A stretch of 64,000 nucleotides of DNA from Crateriforma spongiae. GTDB lineage: Bacteria; Planctomycetota; Planctomycetia; Pirellulales; Pirellulaceae. The DNA lies in contig NZ_JAAXMS010000002.1 in NCBI RefSeq assembly GCF_012290005.1, forward strand, positions 806,001 to 870,000, in the 5' to 3' direction. Position numbers and translations under genes: made by a program. Shown here one piece after another: positions 56,920 to 64,000 of the stretch (the first letter of the stretch is position 1; each line of letters starts with the position of its first letter). The notes beneath the pieces are model-generated. The model worked only from the letters and a program-made list of their open reading frames with translations, was not told where the DNA came from and made no database searches.

Positions 56920-59295
56920 ATGTTTGCATCCTTCGCCCAACAACGCCCGACCTTGATGATTGTGTCGGCGGCCTTCTTGGCCACCATCTGTCCAGTGCAT
57001 GGCCAGCAACTAAGCCAAGAAGGCTTGGCACAACAAGCGACGCATCAATTTCTGTTTGACGACTTTGCCAAAGACCGCCAAACAACGTTCACCGGCAATG
57101 GGCGTGATCGTGGATTGAAAGAGCTGACGATTCTGACCGAAACGCACCAGATCGGCGACGGTGACGAAATCCTGTTGCCCGAGGGTGCTGAACGGATCGC
57201 CGGACTGTTCCGTCACTTTGCGTTTCATGGCGAGAACTTGCATCGTATCGCCGAAGTTCGAGTGTTTCCGTTTTCGCCCGACAAAGCTCCGCCGCGTAGC
57301 AAACAAGTCGAAGACTTTTATCGCGTTCAGATGCCATCGATTCCGCTGATGGACGCGCCACCATCACGAATGAAGATGCGTTTTCTGATGAAGCAAGCGA
57401 ATGACACCTGTCGCGTTGACGACTTGGTCTTCATTGCTCAGAAAGCGATTCCACCACAATTTGACACGATCCCCTATCGCGACCTGGGATCAGAATTCCC
57501 TCGTGAACGGGTGGAAATCCAATTGGACACCGATCACGAATTGTCGGTTGGTGGAACCAGCCGTCTGCAACGTGATCGATGGTTTCGAATGCACGAAACA
57601 CCTGGAACCGTCGATGCCACGTTTGAAAATTGGGCCGCCCAGCGCGGATTCCTGACCGGTCGTGGTGCGTTCAAGTTCAATCCGGGACTGACCCGCAGTT
57701 GGGGCGGGTCCGAGGTTCTGCAGGAAAGCAAGACACAGCCCGGCGCCGCTGACATGAGCTTTTTTGATCGCTACGACGCCGGCGAACGTTTGCGAAAGGC
57801 GATCCCGCTGTACCAAGAAAAGCCGTTTGCGTGTTGTTTCAACGACTGGCCTGATTTCATGTCCGTGCCCTTGGTCGGCCGTGGCACACCTCAAGTGGAA
57901 CACTTTGACGATGCCGCGGAATTGGCGGCCGCTCTGGTCGCCGAACAGATCAAGGACGCCGGTTACAGCGCCCATTGGTGGGAAGTCAAAAACGAAAGCA
58001 GTGTCCAATCCGAATGGGCCCACCACTGGCAGGAAAGCAAGGGCATCGACGGCTGGGGATTGCTTGCCGATTTTCACAATCGTGTCGCGGACGCCGTCCA
58101 TCAGCGTTCGCCCGAAACCCAAGTCGGCGGTCCATCATCGGCCTACATGCAACTGCAAGTCAAAGACTTTGATCTGTATCGCAACCAAGCCCGGTTCATC
58201 GAAGAAACGCGTGGCCACATTGATTTCTTCTCGCATCACTTTTACGAAAACGCGTTGATGCTGGGTGCTCACGAGCGTCGTGGGCTGGGATATTCGAACT
58301 ACCTGCTGGGCCGATACGAAGCCATTCTGGATATGCTTCGTGCGCACATGCACAAGGTCGACAATGTGTTGCCGATCCTGATCACCGAATGTGGTTCGCT
58401 TCAAAACGGTCGCCAGCCATCGGACAATTGGCTTCGGCTTTACGCCTGGAACGCCTATCTGAATAAGTCGATGCAGCGTCCCGATCAGATCGACTTGTTT
58501 GTTCCATTCATTTTCTTGCACATGTCGTGGAACCCCAACAGCGGCGATGCCGCATTCACCCCCAAAACGGATCGCGACCGCCATCGAACGATCGACGATT
58601 TTGATCGCACAACGGTGTCACGCTACTTTGATCTGTGGAGCGACTTTGACGGGAACCGGTTGCCGGTCGACTTCCAACGCGATTGGTTGGACGTCGTTGC
58701 CGTGCACGACGGTGAACGTGTCTCCCTGGCGGTGACCAACATGGGTGGACGACAAATCGCGATCGATTTATCGAAGGTTGCCCAACGCGTCGGTGCGAGT
58801 GCCGCGACACAGACTCGGCTGAATTACCATCGTGGCCAAGTCGTCTTTGAACCGGAACATACCGTGGACGCGTCGAAGATCCCCGTCGATGTCAACGAAA
58901 CCACGGTGATTCGGCTTTTGTTGCCCCAGCCGCTTGCCCCCACGGGAACACTGGCAATGGATCGAAATTATGCCCATGCGACGGCGATCAAAAGCGACGG
59001 CCAATCCAAGACCTTCCGAATCAACGTTTCCGACGCGGCACGGGTCAAACACGCCAAACTGATTGTCGGTATGCATCGAAGTGGCGGCATCACGGAACCT
59101 TTGGCCGTTCAAATCAATGGCACGCCGGTTTCAATTGATACCGGCGACGCCGATGAGTTTTCCGAATTCTTCGCACCACTGGACGCGACCATTCGTCCAT
59201 CGTTGGTTCAGCAAGAAAACCAGATCGACATCGTCGCCCAACCCGGGGCGACAATCACATCGGTCCAGTTGCAAACGCTAAGCGACGCGAACTAA
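56920..59295 (+). CDS. GH86-like beta-agarase/beta-porphyranase
   Basis: A 791-residue exported enzyme. Signal MIVSAAFLATICPVHG. After an N-terminal beta-rich domain (about 40-200) comes a TIM-barrel-like region with WWEVKNESSVQSEW (acid/base Glu359) and VLPILITECGSLQ (nucleophile Glu490); the 131-residue spacing is near that of characterised GH86 porphyranases. The C-terminal 250 residues are two beta-sandwich domains, as in GH86 enzymes. It should cut beta-1,4 bonds in agarose or porphyran outside the cell, producing oligomers for GH117 and GH29. ATG 56920 starts the signal; ATG 56857 is 21 codons further upstream. GH50-type agarase is the main alternative. Confidence 0.7.
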   Translation: MFASFAQQRPTLMIVSAAFLATICPVHGQQLSQEGLAQQATHQFLFDDFAKDRQTTFTGNGRDRGLKELTILTETHQIGDGDEILLPEGAERIAGLFRHFAFHGENLHRIAEVRVFPFSPDKAPPRSKQVEDFYRVQMPSIPLMDAPPSRMKMRFLMKQANDTCRVDDLVFIAQKAIPPQFDTIPYRDLGSEFPRERVEIQLDTDHELSVGGTSRLQRDRWFRMHETPGTVDATFENWAAQRGFLTGRGAFKFNPGLTRSWGGSEVLQESKTQPGAADMSFFDRYDAGERLRKAIPLYQEKPFACCFNDWPDFMSVPLVGRGTPQVEHFDDAAELAAALVAEQIKDAGYSAHWWEVKNESSVQSEWAHHWQESKGIDGWGLLADFHNRVADAVHQRSPETQVGGPSSAYMQLQVKDFDLYRNQARFIEETRGHIDFFSHHFYENALMLGAHERRGLGYSNYLLGRYEAILDMLRAHMHKVDNVLPILITECGSLQNGRQPSDNWLRLYAWNAYLNKSMQRPDQIDLFVPFIFLHMSWNPNSGDAAFTPKTDRDRHRTIDDFDRTTVSRYFDLWSDFDGNRLPVDFQRDWLDVVAVHDGERVSLAVTNMGGRQIAIDLSKVAQRVGASAATQTRLNYHRGQVVFEPEHTVDASKIPVDVNETTVIRLLLPQPLAPTGTLAMDRNYAHATAIKSDGQSKTFRINVSDAARVKHAKLIVGMHRSGGITEPLAVQINGTPVSIDTGDADEFSEFFAPLDATIRPSLVQQENQIDIVAQPGATITSVQLQTLSDAN

Positions 59296-59406
59296 TCACC
59301 GCACGGCGACAACGCTTTCCCGAACGCCTTGGTGTCGCACGGTTGCAAGCCTACCGACGCGCACCAAGGCATCGTTCGTTCAGCTCCGCAGCATCGCAGG
59401 GTTCTT

Positions 59407-60081
59407 TCAGGTTTGTCGCTCACGTTCCAGCAACCATCTCTTACGCCACACTCCACCGGCGTACCCACTCAGTTTCCCATCAGCGCGAACGACGCGATGG
59501 CAGGGAACCAAAATCGCCAATCGATTCTGACCGTTGGCGCGTCCCACGGCTCGCTGGGCACCAGGCTTTCCGACTCGATTGGCCAGTTCTTGGTAACTGA
59601 GGGTCGTCCCAGGTGGGATCGCAAGCAGTTGCTCCCAGACCGAACGCTGAAATTCTGTGCCCCGAAGTTCGCATGGGACGGTGAACTTGCTTCGGTGGCC
59701 GCGGAAGTACTCCCGCAACTGTTCTTCCACTTGCCGAATCAACGAATTGGTTTCGATATGAAAGTCAGCACAGAACAACGCCTGGGTGTCCCGCAACTGT
59801 GTATCCAGTGTTTCTCGATCGGCAAACTCCATCAGAATCAACCGCTGTTGGTCAGCGGCCACCACCATCGGCCCCAAAGGTGACATGATCCGAGCCAGGG
59901 AAAAAGGCACGGCGATTCGACCATGTGCCGGCGGACGACGTTGAGCCCAACGTTGAAGGATCGCGTCGGCCAATCGATCGTCCTGGTCTTTCGGAGTCAA
60001 CATTCCCTCCAGAACGCCTTGATGGGAAACCGACGCATGTTCTTGCAATCCCAACTTCTTCTCAGTCGGTTCGCCCTCCAT
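59407..60081 (-). CDS. ogt: Methylated-DNA--protein-cysteine methyltransferase
   Basis: A 224-residue DNA-repair protein. The active-site motif LVPCHRVV contains the acceptor Cys that takes a methyl group from O6-methylguanine, and GKPGAQRAVGRANGQNRLAI plus TTLSYQELANRVG are the canonical DNA-binding and helix segments. The N-terminal 60 residues are an extra charged region, making it longer than the usual 160-180 residues. Its ATG overlaps the TGA of the upstream gene (TGATG at 60079-60083), so its translation is probably coupled to a carbohydrate-locus gene. The longer in-frame reading to 60222 lies inside that gene and is not supported. The symbol reflects family, not proven orthology. Confidence 0.93.
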   Translation of the reverse strand: MEGEPTEKKLGLQEHASVSHQGVLEGMLTPKDQDDRLADAILQRWAQRRPPAHGRIAVPFSLARIMSPLGPMVVAADQQRLILMEFADRETLDTQLRDTQALFCADFHIETNSLIRQVEEQLREYFRGHRSKFTVPCELRGTEFQRSVWEQLLAIPPGTTLSYQELANRVGKPGAQRAVGRANGQNRLAILVPCHRVVRADGKLSGYAGGVWRKRWLLERERQT

Positions 60082-61688
60082 CACTTCAGATCGCCGTGAT
60101 ACAGGTACAAGGCACCGTAAGTCCAATTTCGCTTTGGCATCCCAGGAAAATTGGCCCGATCCATCATCAACGCGATATATGGGGCCGGATACCCGGACGG
60201 AAGTGGAATCACGTTGGGCCAAATTCGAGTCCCATGATCATCATTCCACGGTGGACGATGAATCTTTAACTCCCCAACCGGCTTTAGATCAGGATAGCTT
60301 CGAATATAGACCGTCCGATCAGCGCTGCCAAAAAGGGCGAATCGTTGGTCGCCAAATTGCTGGATCTGCGTGCCCGTGCTGTCGACTTCTACCGGGCCGG
60401 CGATCCGCTGAAAGCCATGATCCCAGTGATCGCTTTCCCACATGGCCGCCTTGTATCCGCCCGCATTTTCGCACAGCAGCAAACGCCATTTCCCATCGCG
60501 GCGATCGTACACGCCGTGCGGATCTTCGTGCGCACCGTCGATGCCAACCGGTCGCGCCTTCATGATCGAGTACCCTTTGCGTGGGTCTCGATCTGAATAG
60601 ACCGCAAGGATCGATTTGGATTCATTGCGCCCTTTGTTTCCGAACGCACTGAAACCGGTCGTCCAACCACGCCATTGTCCCGTCGTTGAATCGCGGAACA
60701 AGTGCGACGCCAATTCGTTGCGCAACAGCCCATCCCCCATATCGAACACGATCAAGCCTTCGAAACGAAGATCGAATACGGATGGGTTCAGCGAAAACAC
60801 GCCTTGAGCTGGATGCGGAAGCGCACGTCCGCGAATGGTGACAGTGAACCACAATCGCCCGTCATCCAACAAAGGTTGTCCCTGTTCGTCGGTGATGGCA
60901 CGAATGTCCGCCTGACCGGTCCCCGGAGTGATTGCCGCGGTCACTCGTCGAATCTTCACTTCGGACGATTCTTTCAATTCGGCGGTGGCCATGAATTCAT
61001 ACTGAAACGCTACAGTCTTTTCCCTCAGTTCCAGATGCTGCGAAAAATCGACGTACCCGATCAACTGGCTGCGACCAGATGTTTCAATGAACACGTTTGC
61101 GCCAACCGCCGCCATCTGAACCCTCAGAACACAGGATGTTCCCTTGACAAAGTGATTCTCCAATTCCCAGACAGGGGACTGAACGTCGTTGCCATCGATG
61201 TGCGTCGTCCATCGCACCTGATTCGGCCGATCGTTTTGAAACAGTAATTCGGCTCCCAGAAAATCGGTCGACTCTGAATCGTCAAACCGGATTCCAACTG
61301 CCGCGTTTCCGCTGATCGAAGCAACCTCCACTTCATAGGTCGCAAAAGGGTTGACACTGCCAATCCATCGCCGTGTCATCGATCGTTCTGACTGCCCGGT
61401 CGTGACGATCAGGTTCCCGGCATCCAGCCTGCAAACCGCACGCTCACTCGCGGGAACGTTGTCCGGATACATCAAATCCAGGTCAATTGTTTTGGAAGGT
61501 GACAAACCAGAAAGTGGAATCGCCTGTTCAGAATCAAAAATCATTCGCCGCACCGCTTGCCGACGAAACTGAATCTGATCCGGCCGAATGTCTTGGCCAA
61601 TCGCCAAGCCGCCAACGATCAAGCCACCCAGCATCCAAATCGTGATCGTGCCAAGGGTTCTACGAGAAAAATGTTCCGTGTGGGTCAT
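60081..61688 (-). CDS. Exported protein of unknown function, probable sandwich plus beta-propeller
   Basis: A 535-residue protein with signal-like LGTITIWMLGGLIVGGLAIG preceded by SRR. Residues about 45-240 read as a concanavalin-like sandwich (YEVEVASISGNAAVGIRFDDSES, VAFQYEFMATAELKESSEVKIRRVTAAI). Residues about 280-535 have the blade-like pattern of GH32/43/117 propellers (WRGWTTGFSAFGNKGRNESKSILAVYSDRDP, GAHEDPHGVYDRRDGKWRLLLCENAGGY, NWTYGALYLYHGDLK) with a conserved-looking HEDPHG. I do not recognise the family; GAHEDPHG could hold a catalytic acid. It is translationally coupled to the methyltransferase gene and divergent from a sulfatase. Confidence 0.7.
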   Translation of the reverse strand: MTHTEHFSRRTLGTITIWMLGGLIVGGLAIGQDIRPDQIQFRRQAVRRMIFDSEQAIPLSGLSPSKTIDLDLMYPDNVPASERAVCRLDAGNLIVTTGQSERSMTRRWIGSVNPFATYEVEVASISGNAAVGIRFDDSESTDFLGAELLFQNDRPNQVRWTTHIDGNDVQSPVWELENHFVKGTSCVLRVQMAAVGANVFIETSGRSQLIGYVDFSQHLELREKTVAFQYEFMATAELKESSEVKIRRVTAAITPGTGQADIRAITDEQGQPLLDDGRLWFTVTIRGRALPHPAQGVFSLNPSVFDLRFEGLIVFDMGDGLLRNELASHLFRDSTTGQWRGWTTGFSAFGNKGRNESKSILAVYSDRDPRKGYSIMKARPVGIDGAHEDPHGVYDRRDGKWRLLLCENAGGYKAAMWESDHWDHGFQRIAGPVEVDSTGTQIQQFGDQRFALFGSADRTVYIRSYPDLKPVGELKIHRPPWNDDHGTRIWPNVIPLPSGYPAPYIALMMDRANFPGMPKRNWTYGALYLYHGDLK

Positions 61689-61904
61689 CACAAGAAGTTC
61701 CGAACTAGACGCCGAGCAATTCAAGTACAATCAAAATCTTTACCAGGGTGACGCTAAACACCTGCGGACCGATCGACCAGATGCCATCCGAGCATTCGCC
61801 AGCGTCTCCGATCTCGTGGCCCAATCATTTCGCATCATCGCGATTCGCCCCCCCGAAATCTGGTCGCGTCCATTCATTCCCGAAGATGCCAGCGACCAGC
61901 ACGA

Positions 61905-63479
61905 ATGATGAACAAGGCATTTGATGTGAACCGATCCGAAATCTGCCGCAGTATCGCCGTTTTGTTACTGGTTGCCGTGTCCACGCAAATCCAGGCGGCC
62001 CCAAACAACGATCGCCCCAATGTCATCCTAATCTTCGCGGACGACCTTGGCCCGGGACTACTGGGGTGTTACGGCCAACAAGTCATCCGCACGCCCAATA
62101 TCGACCGCTTGGCCGCGGAGGGTATCCGATTCACCAACTATTACGGTGGCGTCTACTGTGCTCCATCACGCTGGACATTGTTGACCGGAATGCACGACGG
62201 TCGCATCGGCGGGTGGGCACAAACCCGCCCCGGCCTGCCCATCCAGCGTGATTCCGGACGCATCACACAGCAAGAATACGAAAGGCGATTCGCGGCGCTG
62301 AAGGCCAACGCAAATCCCATCGCCGAGAACGAAGTCTTCTTGGCACAAATTGCCCAGCGTGCCGGATTCGAAACCGCACAGTTCGGCAAACTCGATCGTG
62401 GCTTCCTGACGTGGCATCAGCGTGTCAAACGATTCGGATGGGATTTTTACGAAGGCTACTTCGACCACCAACGATGCCACGGCTTTTATCCACCCTACCT
62501 GTGGCGAAACGGCCAGCGATTCGAACTTCCGGGAAATACGCGCGCGGACTGCGGAAAGACTTCCGAGAAAGGTGATGAACCCGTCGGATACGGTGGCCAA
62601 ACTTATTCACAAAATGTTTTCATCGAAGGCATCGTGAAGTTCATTCGCCAAAACCGTGATCGACGCTTCTTCCTCTATCATCCCACGCAATTGCCGCATG
62701 GTCCGGTTTCAATCCCGGAACTTCATCCCGATTTTTCTGACGCCCCGAATCTATCCTTGGCTGAAAAGAAGTACGCGTCGATGGTGAAGATGCTTGACGA
62801 TCACGTCGGACGCATCATGCATGAGTTGAAGATACAGGGCTTGGACGAAAACACTATCGTCTTCTTCACATCGGACAACGGTCATGAACTCTACTACGGC
62901 CCCAAAGATGACTATCGCGCCCAGCGTTTGCCTGATGGAAAGCCAGCAAATCTGACCGACAGGAAATGGCGGACGGCCCAGCACGGTGATGTGTTCAACG
63001 GCGCCGGCGGACGCGCGGGTTTGAAACGAAGCGGTTACCAGGGCGGAATGCAATGCCCCATGATTGCACGCTGGCCTGGAAAAATTGCCGCGGGTACCGA
63101 GACCTCTCTGCTGTCATCACACTACGATTTCCTTCCCACTTTGGCAGATTTGGTGGGGCAGAATAGGCCCGCGGGAAAAGATGGGATCTCGTACTTGCCC
63201 ACCTTGCTCGGGAAAGAACAAACCGAGCGACACGATCACATTTTTGTCTTCAATCGATTTGCCACGATGGGAAGCAGCGCATTGATCGCAAACGATGGCT
63301 TCAAGCTGGTCGAAGCCCAACGCGATCAAGGCGTTTTCCAACTGTACAACATTGCGGAAGACAACGAGGAACGTTTCGACCTGGCGTCCCGATACCCCGA
63401 CAAAGTCCAGCACATGAAGAAGATCATGCAGCAAGAATCGAATTCTCCACGTCCGGACTTGCTTCTTGTTCAGCCCTAA
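61905..63479 (+). CDS. Sulfatase (S1 family)
   Basis: A 524-residue exported sulfatase. Signal [37 protein letters not shown] with the metal Asp pair; [13 protein letters not shown] with formylglycine Cys85; [16 protein letters not shown]. The GPGLLGCYG opening and the absence of a normal GKWH segment (QFGKLDRG instead) match the branch containing choline-sulfatase-like or S1_7-related algal sulfatases, tentatively. A tandem ATG pair opens the gene at 61905 and 61908. The next sulfatase starts 65 bases downstream on the same strand. Substrate unknown. Confidence 0.92.
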   Translation: MMNKAFDVNRSEICRSIAVLLLVAVSTQIQAAPNNDRPNVILIFADDLGPGLLGCYGQQVIRTPNIDRLAAEGIRFTNYYGGVYCAPSRWTLLTGMHDGRIGGWAQTRPGLPIQRDSGRITQQEYERRFAALKANANPIAENEVFLAQIAQRAGFETAQFGKLDRGFLTWHQRVKRFGWDFYEGYFDHQRCHGFYPPYLWRNGQRFELPGNTRADCGKTSEKGDEPVGYGGQTYSQNVFIEGIVKFIRQNRDRRFFLYHPTQLPHGPVSIPELHPDFSDAPNLSLAEKKYASMVKMLDDHVGRIMHELKIQGLDENTIVFFTSDNGHELYYGPKDDYRAQRLPDGKPANLTDRKWRTAQHGDVFNGAGGRAGLKRSGYQGGMQCPMIARWPGKIAAGTETSLLSSHYDFLPTLADLVGQNRPAGKDGISYLPTLLGKEQTERHDHIFVFNRFATMGSSALIANDGFKLVEAQRDQGVFQLYNIAEDNEERFDLASRYPDKVQHMKKIMQQESNSPRPDLLLVQP

Positions 63480-63543
63480 AACACGACGTGCCGACGCCTT
63501 CGAATTTCCAATCTCACCACCGTCCGAAACCCACCGACGAAAA

Positions 63544-64000
63544 ATGCGCACTCCCTGCTCTGCTGGTGTTGTACTGACCGCCATCGCTTGCCTTATCCAG
63601 TGGGGGATCGGTTCGGTGGTTGCGTTCTCGACCGATCAACGTCCCAACCTGATCTTTTTGATGGCCGACGATCAGTGCACCTATTCCCTGGGATGCTACG
63701 GCAACAACGATGTCCAAACACCGAATCTCGATCAACTGGCACGCGATGGCATCGTGTTTGACAATCACTACGTCACCACAGCCATCTGCATGGCCAGTCG
63801 GGCAACCGTGATGACGGGGCGATTCGAGTTCAAGACCGGATGCAATTTCACGCACGGTGACATGCGGCTTGACACTTGGAAGACGTCCTACCCGGTTCTG
63901 CTTCGCCGATCGGGCTATCGCACGGCGTTTGCGGGAAAGTTCGGCTTCGACGTTGTTGACCAACAAGGCGAAAAACGATTGAAGCTGTCGAGTGAGTTCG
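63544..64000 (+). CDS. Sulfatase (S1 family), truncated by the window edge
   Basis: The first 152 codons of a sulfatase whose 3' part lies outside the window. Signal [53 protein letters not shown] with the formylglycine Cys at residue 82. The motif is CxASR, with Ala in place of Pro, the form known from sulfatases in the S1_11 and related branches and accepted by some maturation enzymes. It continues to [13 protein letters not shown]. The gene forms the end of a tandem pair with the sulfatase at 61905. The frame stays open to base 64000. Confidence 0.9.
   Translation, partial: MRTPCSAGVVLTAIACLIQWGIGSVVAFSTDQRPNLIFLMADDQCTYSLGCYGNNDVQTPNLDQLARDGIVFDNHYVTTAICMASRATVMTGRFEFKTGCNFTHGDMRLDTWKTSYPVLLRRSGYRTAFAGKFGFDVVDQQGEKRLKLSSEF

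Noticed and set aside
60082-60222. Longer N-terminus for the methyltransferase
   Set aside because: It would lie wholly inside the upstream gene; the TGATG overlap gives a natural coupled start at 60081.

Overview
The window looks like a chromosomal segment of a marine planctomycete of the Rhodopirellula/Pirellulaceae type. Visible support: eleven type I (formylglycine) sulfatases, a secreted protein with the planctomycete N-terminal LE-x-R-x-LL sorting motif and dockerin repeats, a planctomycete-style WD/TPR-type Ser/Thr kinase, a TIGR02999-type ECF sigma factor, many Sec and Tat signal peptides, moderate GC content and few strong Shine-Dalgarno sites. The organism is inferred, not read from a marker gene.

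Layout. 1-7.2 kb: ordinary genes (DUF2945-like protein, Gln-rich secreted repeat protein, TPR/beta-barrel protein, DJ-1/PfpI protein, MgtC-like membrane protein, quinone oxidoreductase, two small hypotheticals). 7.2-30 kb: a polysaccharide-degradation block with two GH117-like enzymes, four sulfatases, an AraC/XylR-type regulator, an operon of L-fucose isomerase plus three GH29 enzymes, and a divergent operon of a GH141-like beta-helix protein with a C-terminal PDZ domain, a sulfatase and a carbohydrate-esterase-like hydrolase. A 40-bp tandem repeat lies at 8.8-9.15 kb. 30-39.5 kb: an interlude of PQQ-type propeller protein, two ECF sigma factors, heme peroxidase, Ser/Thr kinase and small calcium-binding-like proteins. 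39.5-64 kb: a second polysaccharide block with a sulfatase-esterase fusion, six more sulfatases (the last cut by the window edge), a Tat-exported Gfo/Idh/MocA protein, a double pectate-lyase-3 protein, an enolase-superfamily enzyme, a GH86-like enzyme, and two large secreted proteins of unknown family.

How the genes may work together. GH86 (endo-agarase/porphyranase), GH117 (3,6-anhydro-L-galactosidase), GH29 (alpha-L-fucosidase or alpha-L-galactosidase) and many S1 sulfatases are the same enzyme classes known from agar/porphyran utilisation loci. L-galactose is 6-hydroxy-L-fucose, so the GH29 enzymes and L-fucose isomerase could serve either L-fucose or L-galactose. The most economical reading is a large locus for a sulfated galactan (agar/porphyran-like) or a mixed L-galactose/L-fucose polymer, with the enzymes exported and monomers taken up by transporters not encoded here. 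No transporter, fuculokinase, aldolase or sulfatase-maturation gene is present in the window. Substrate is inference.
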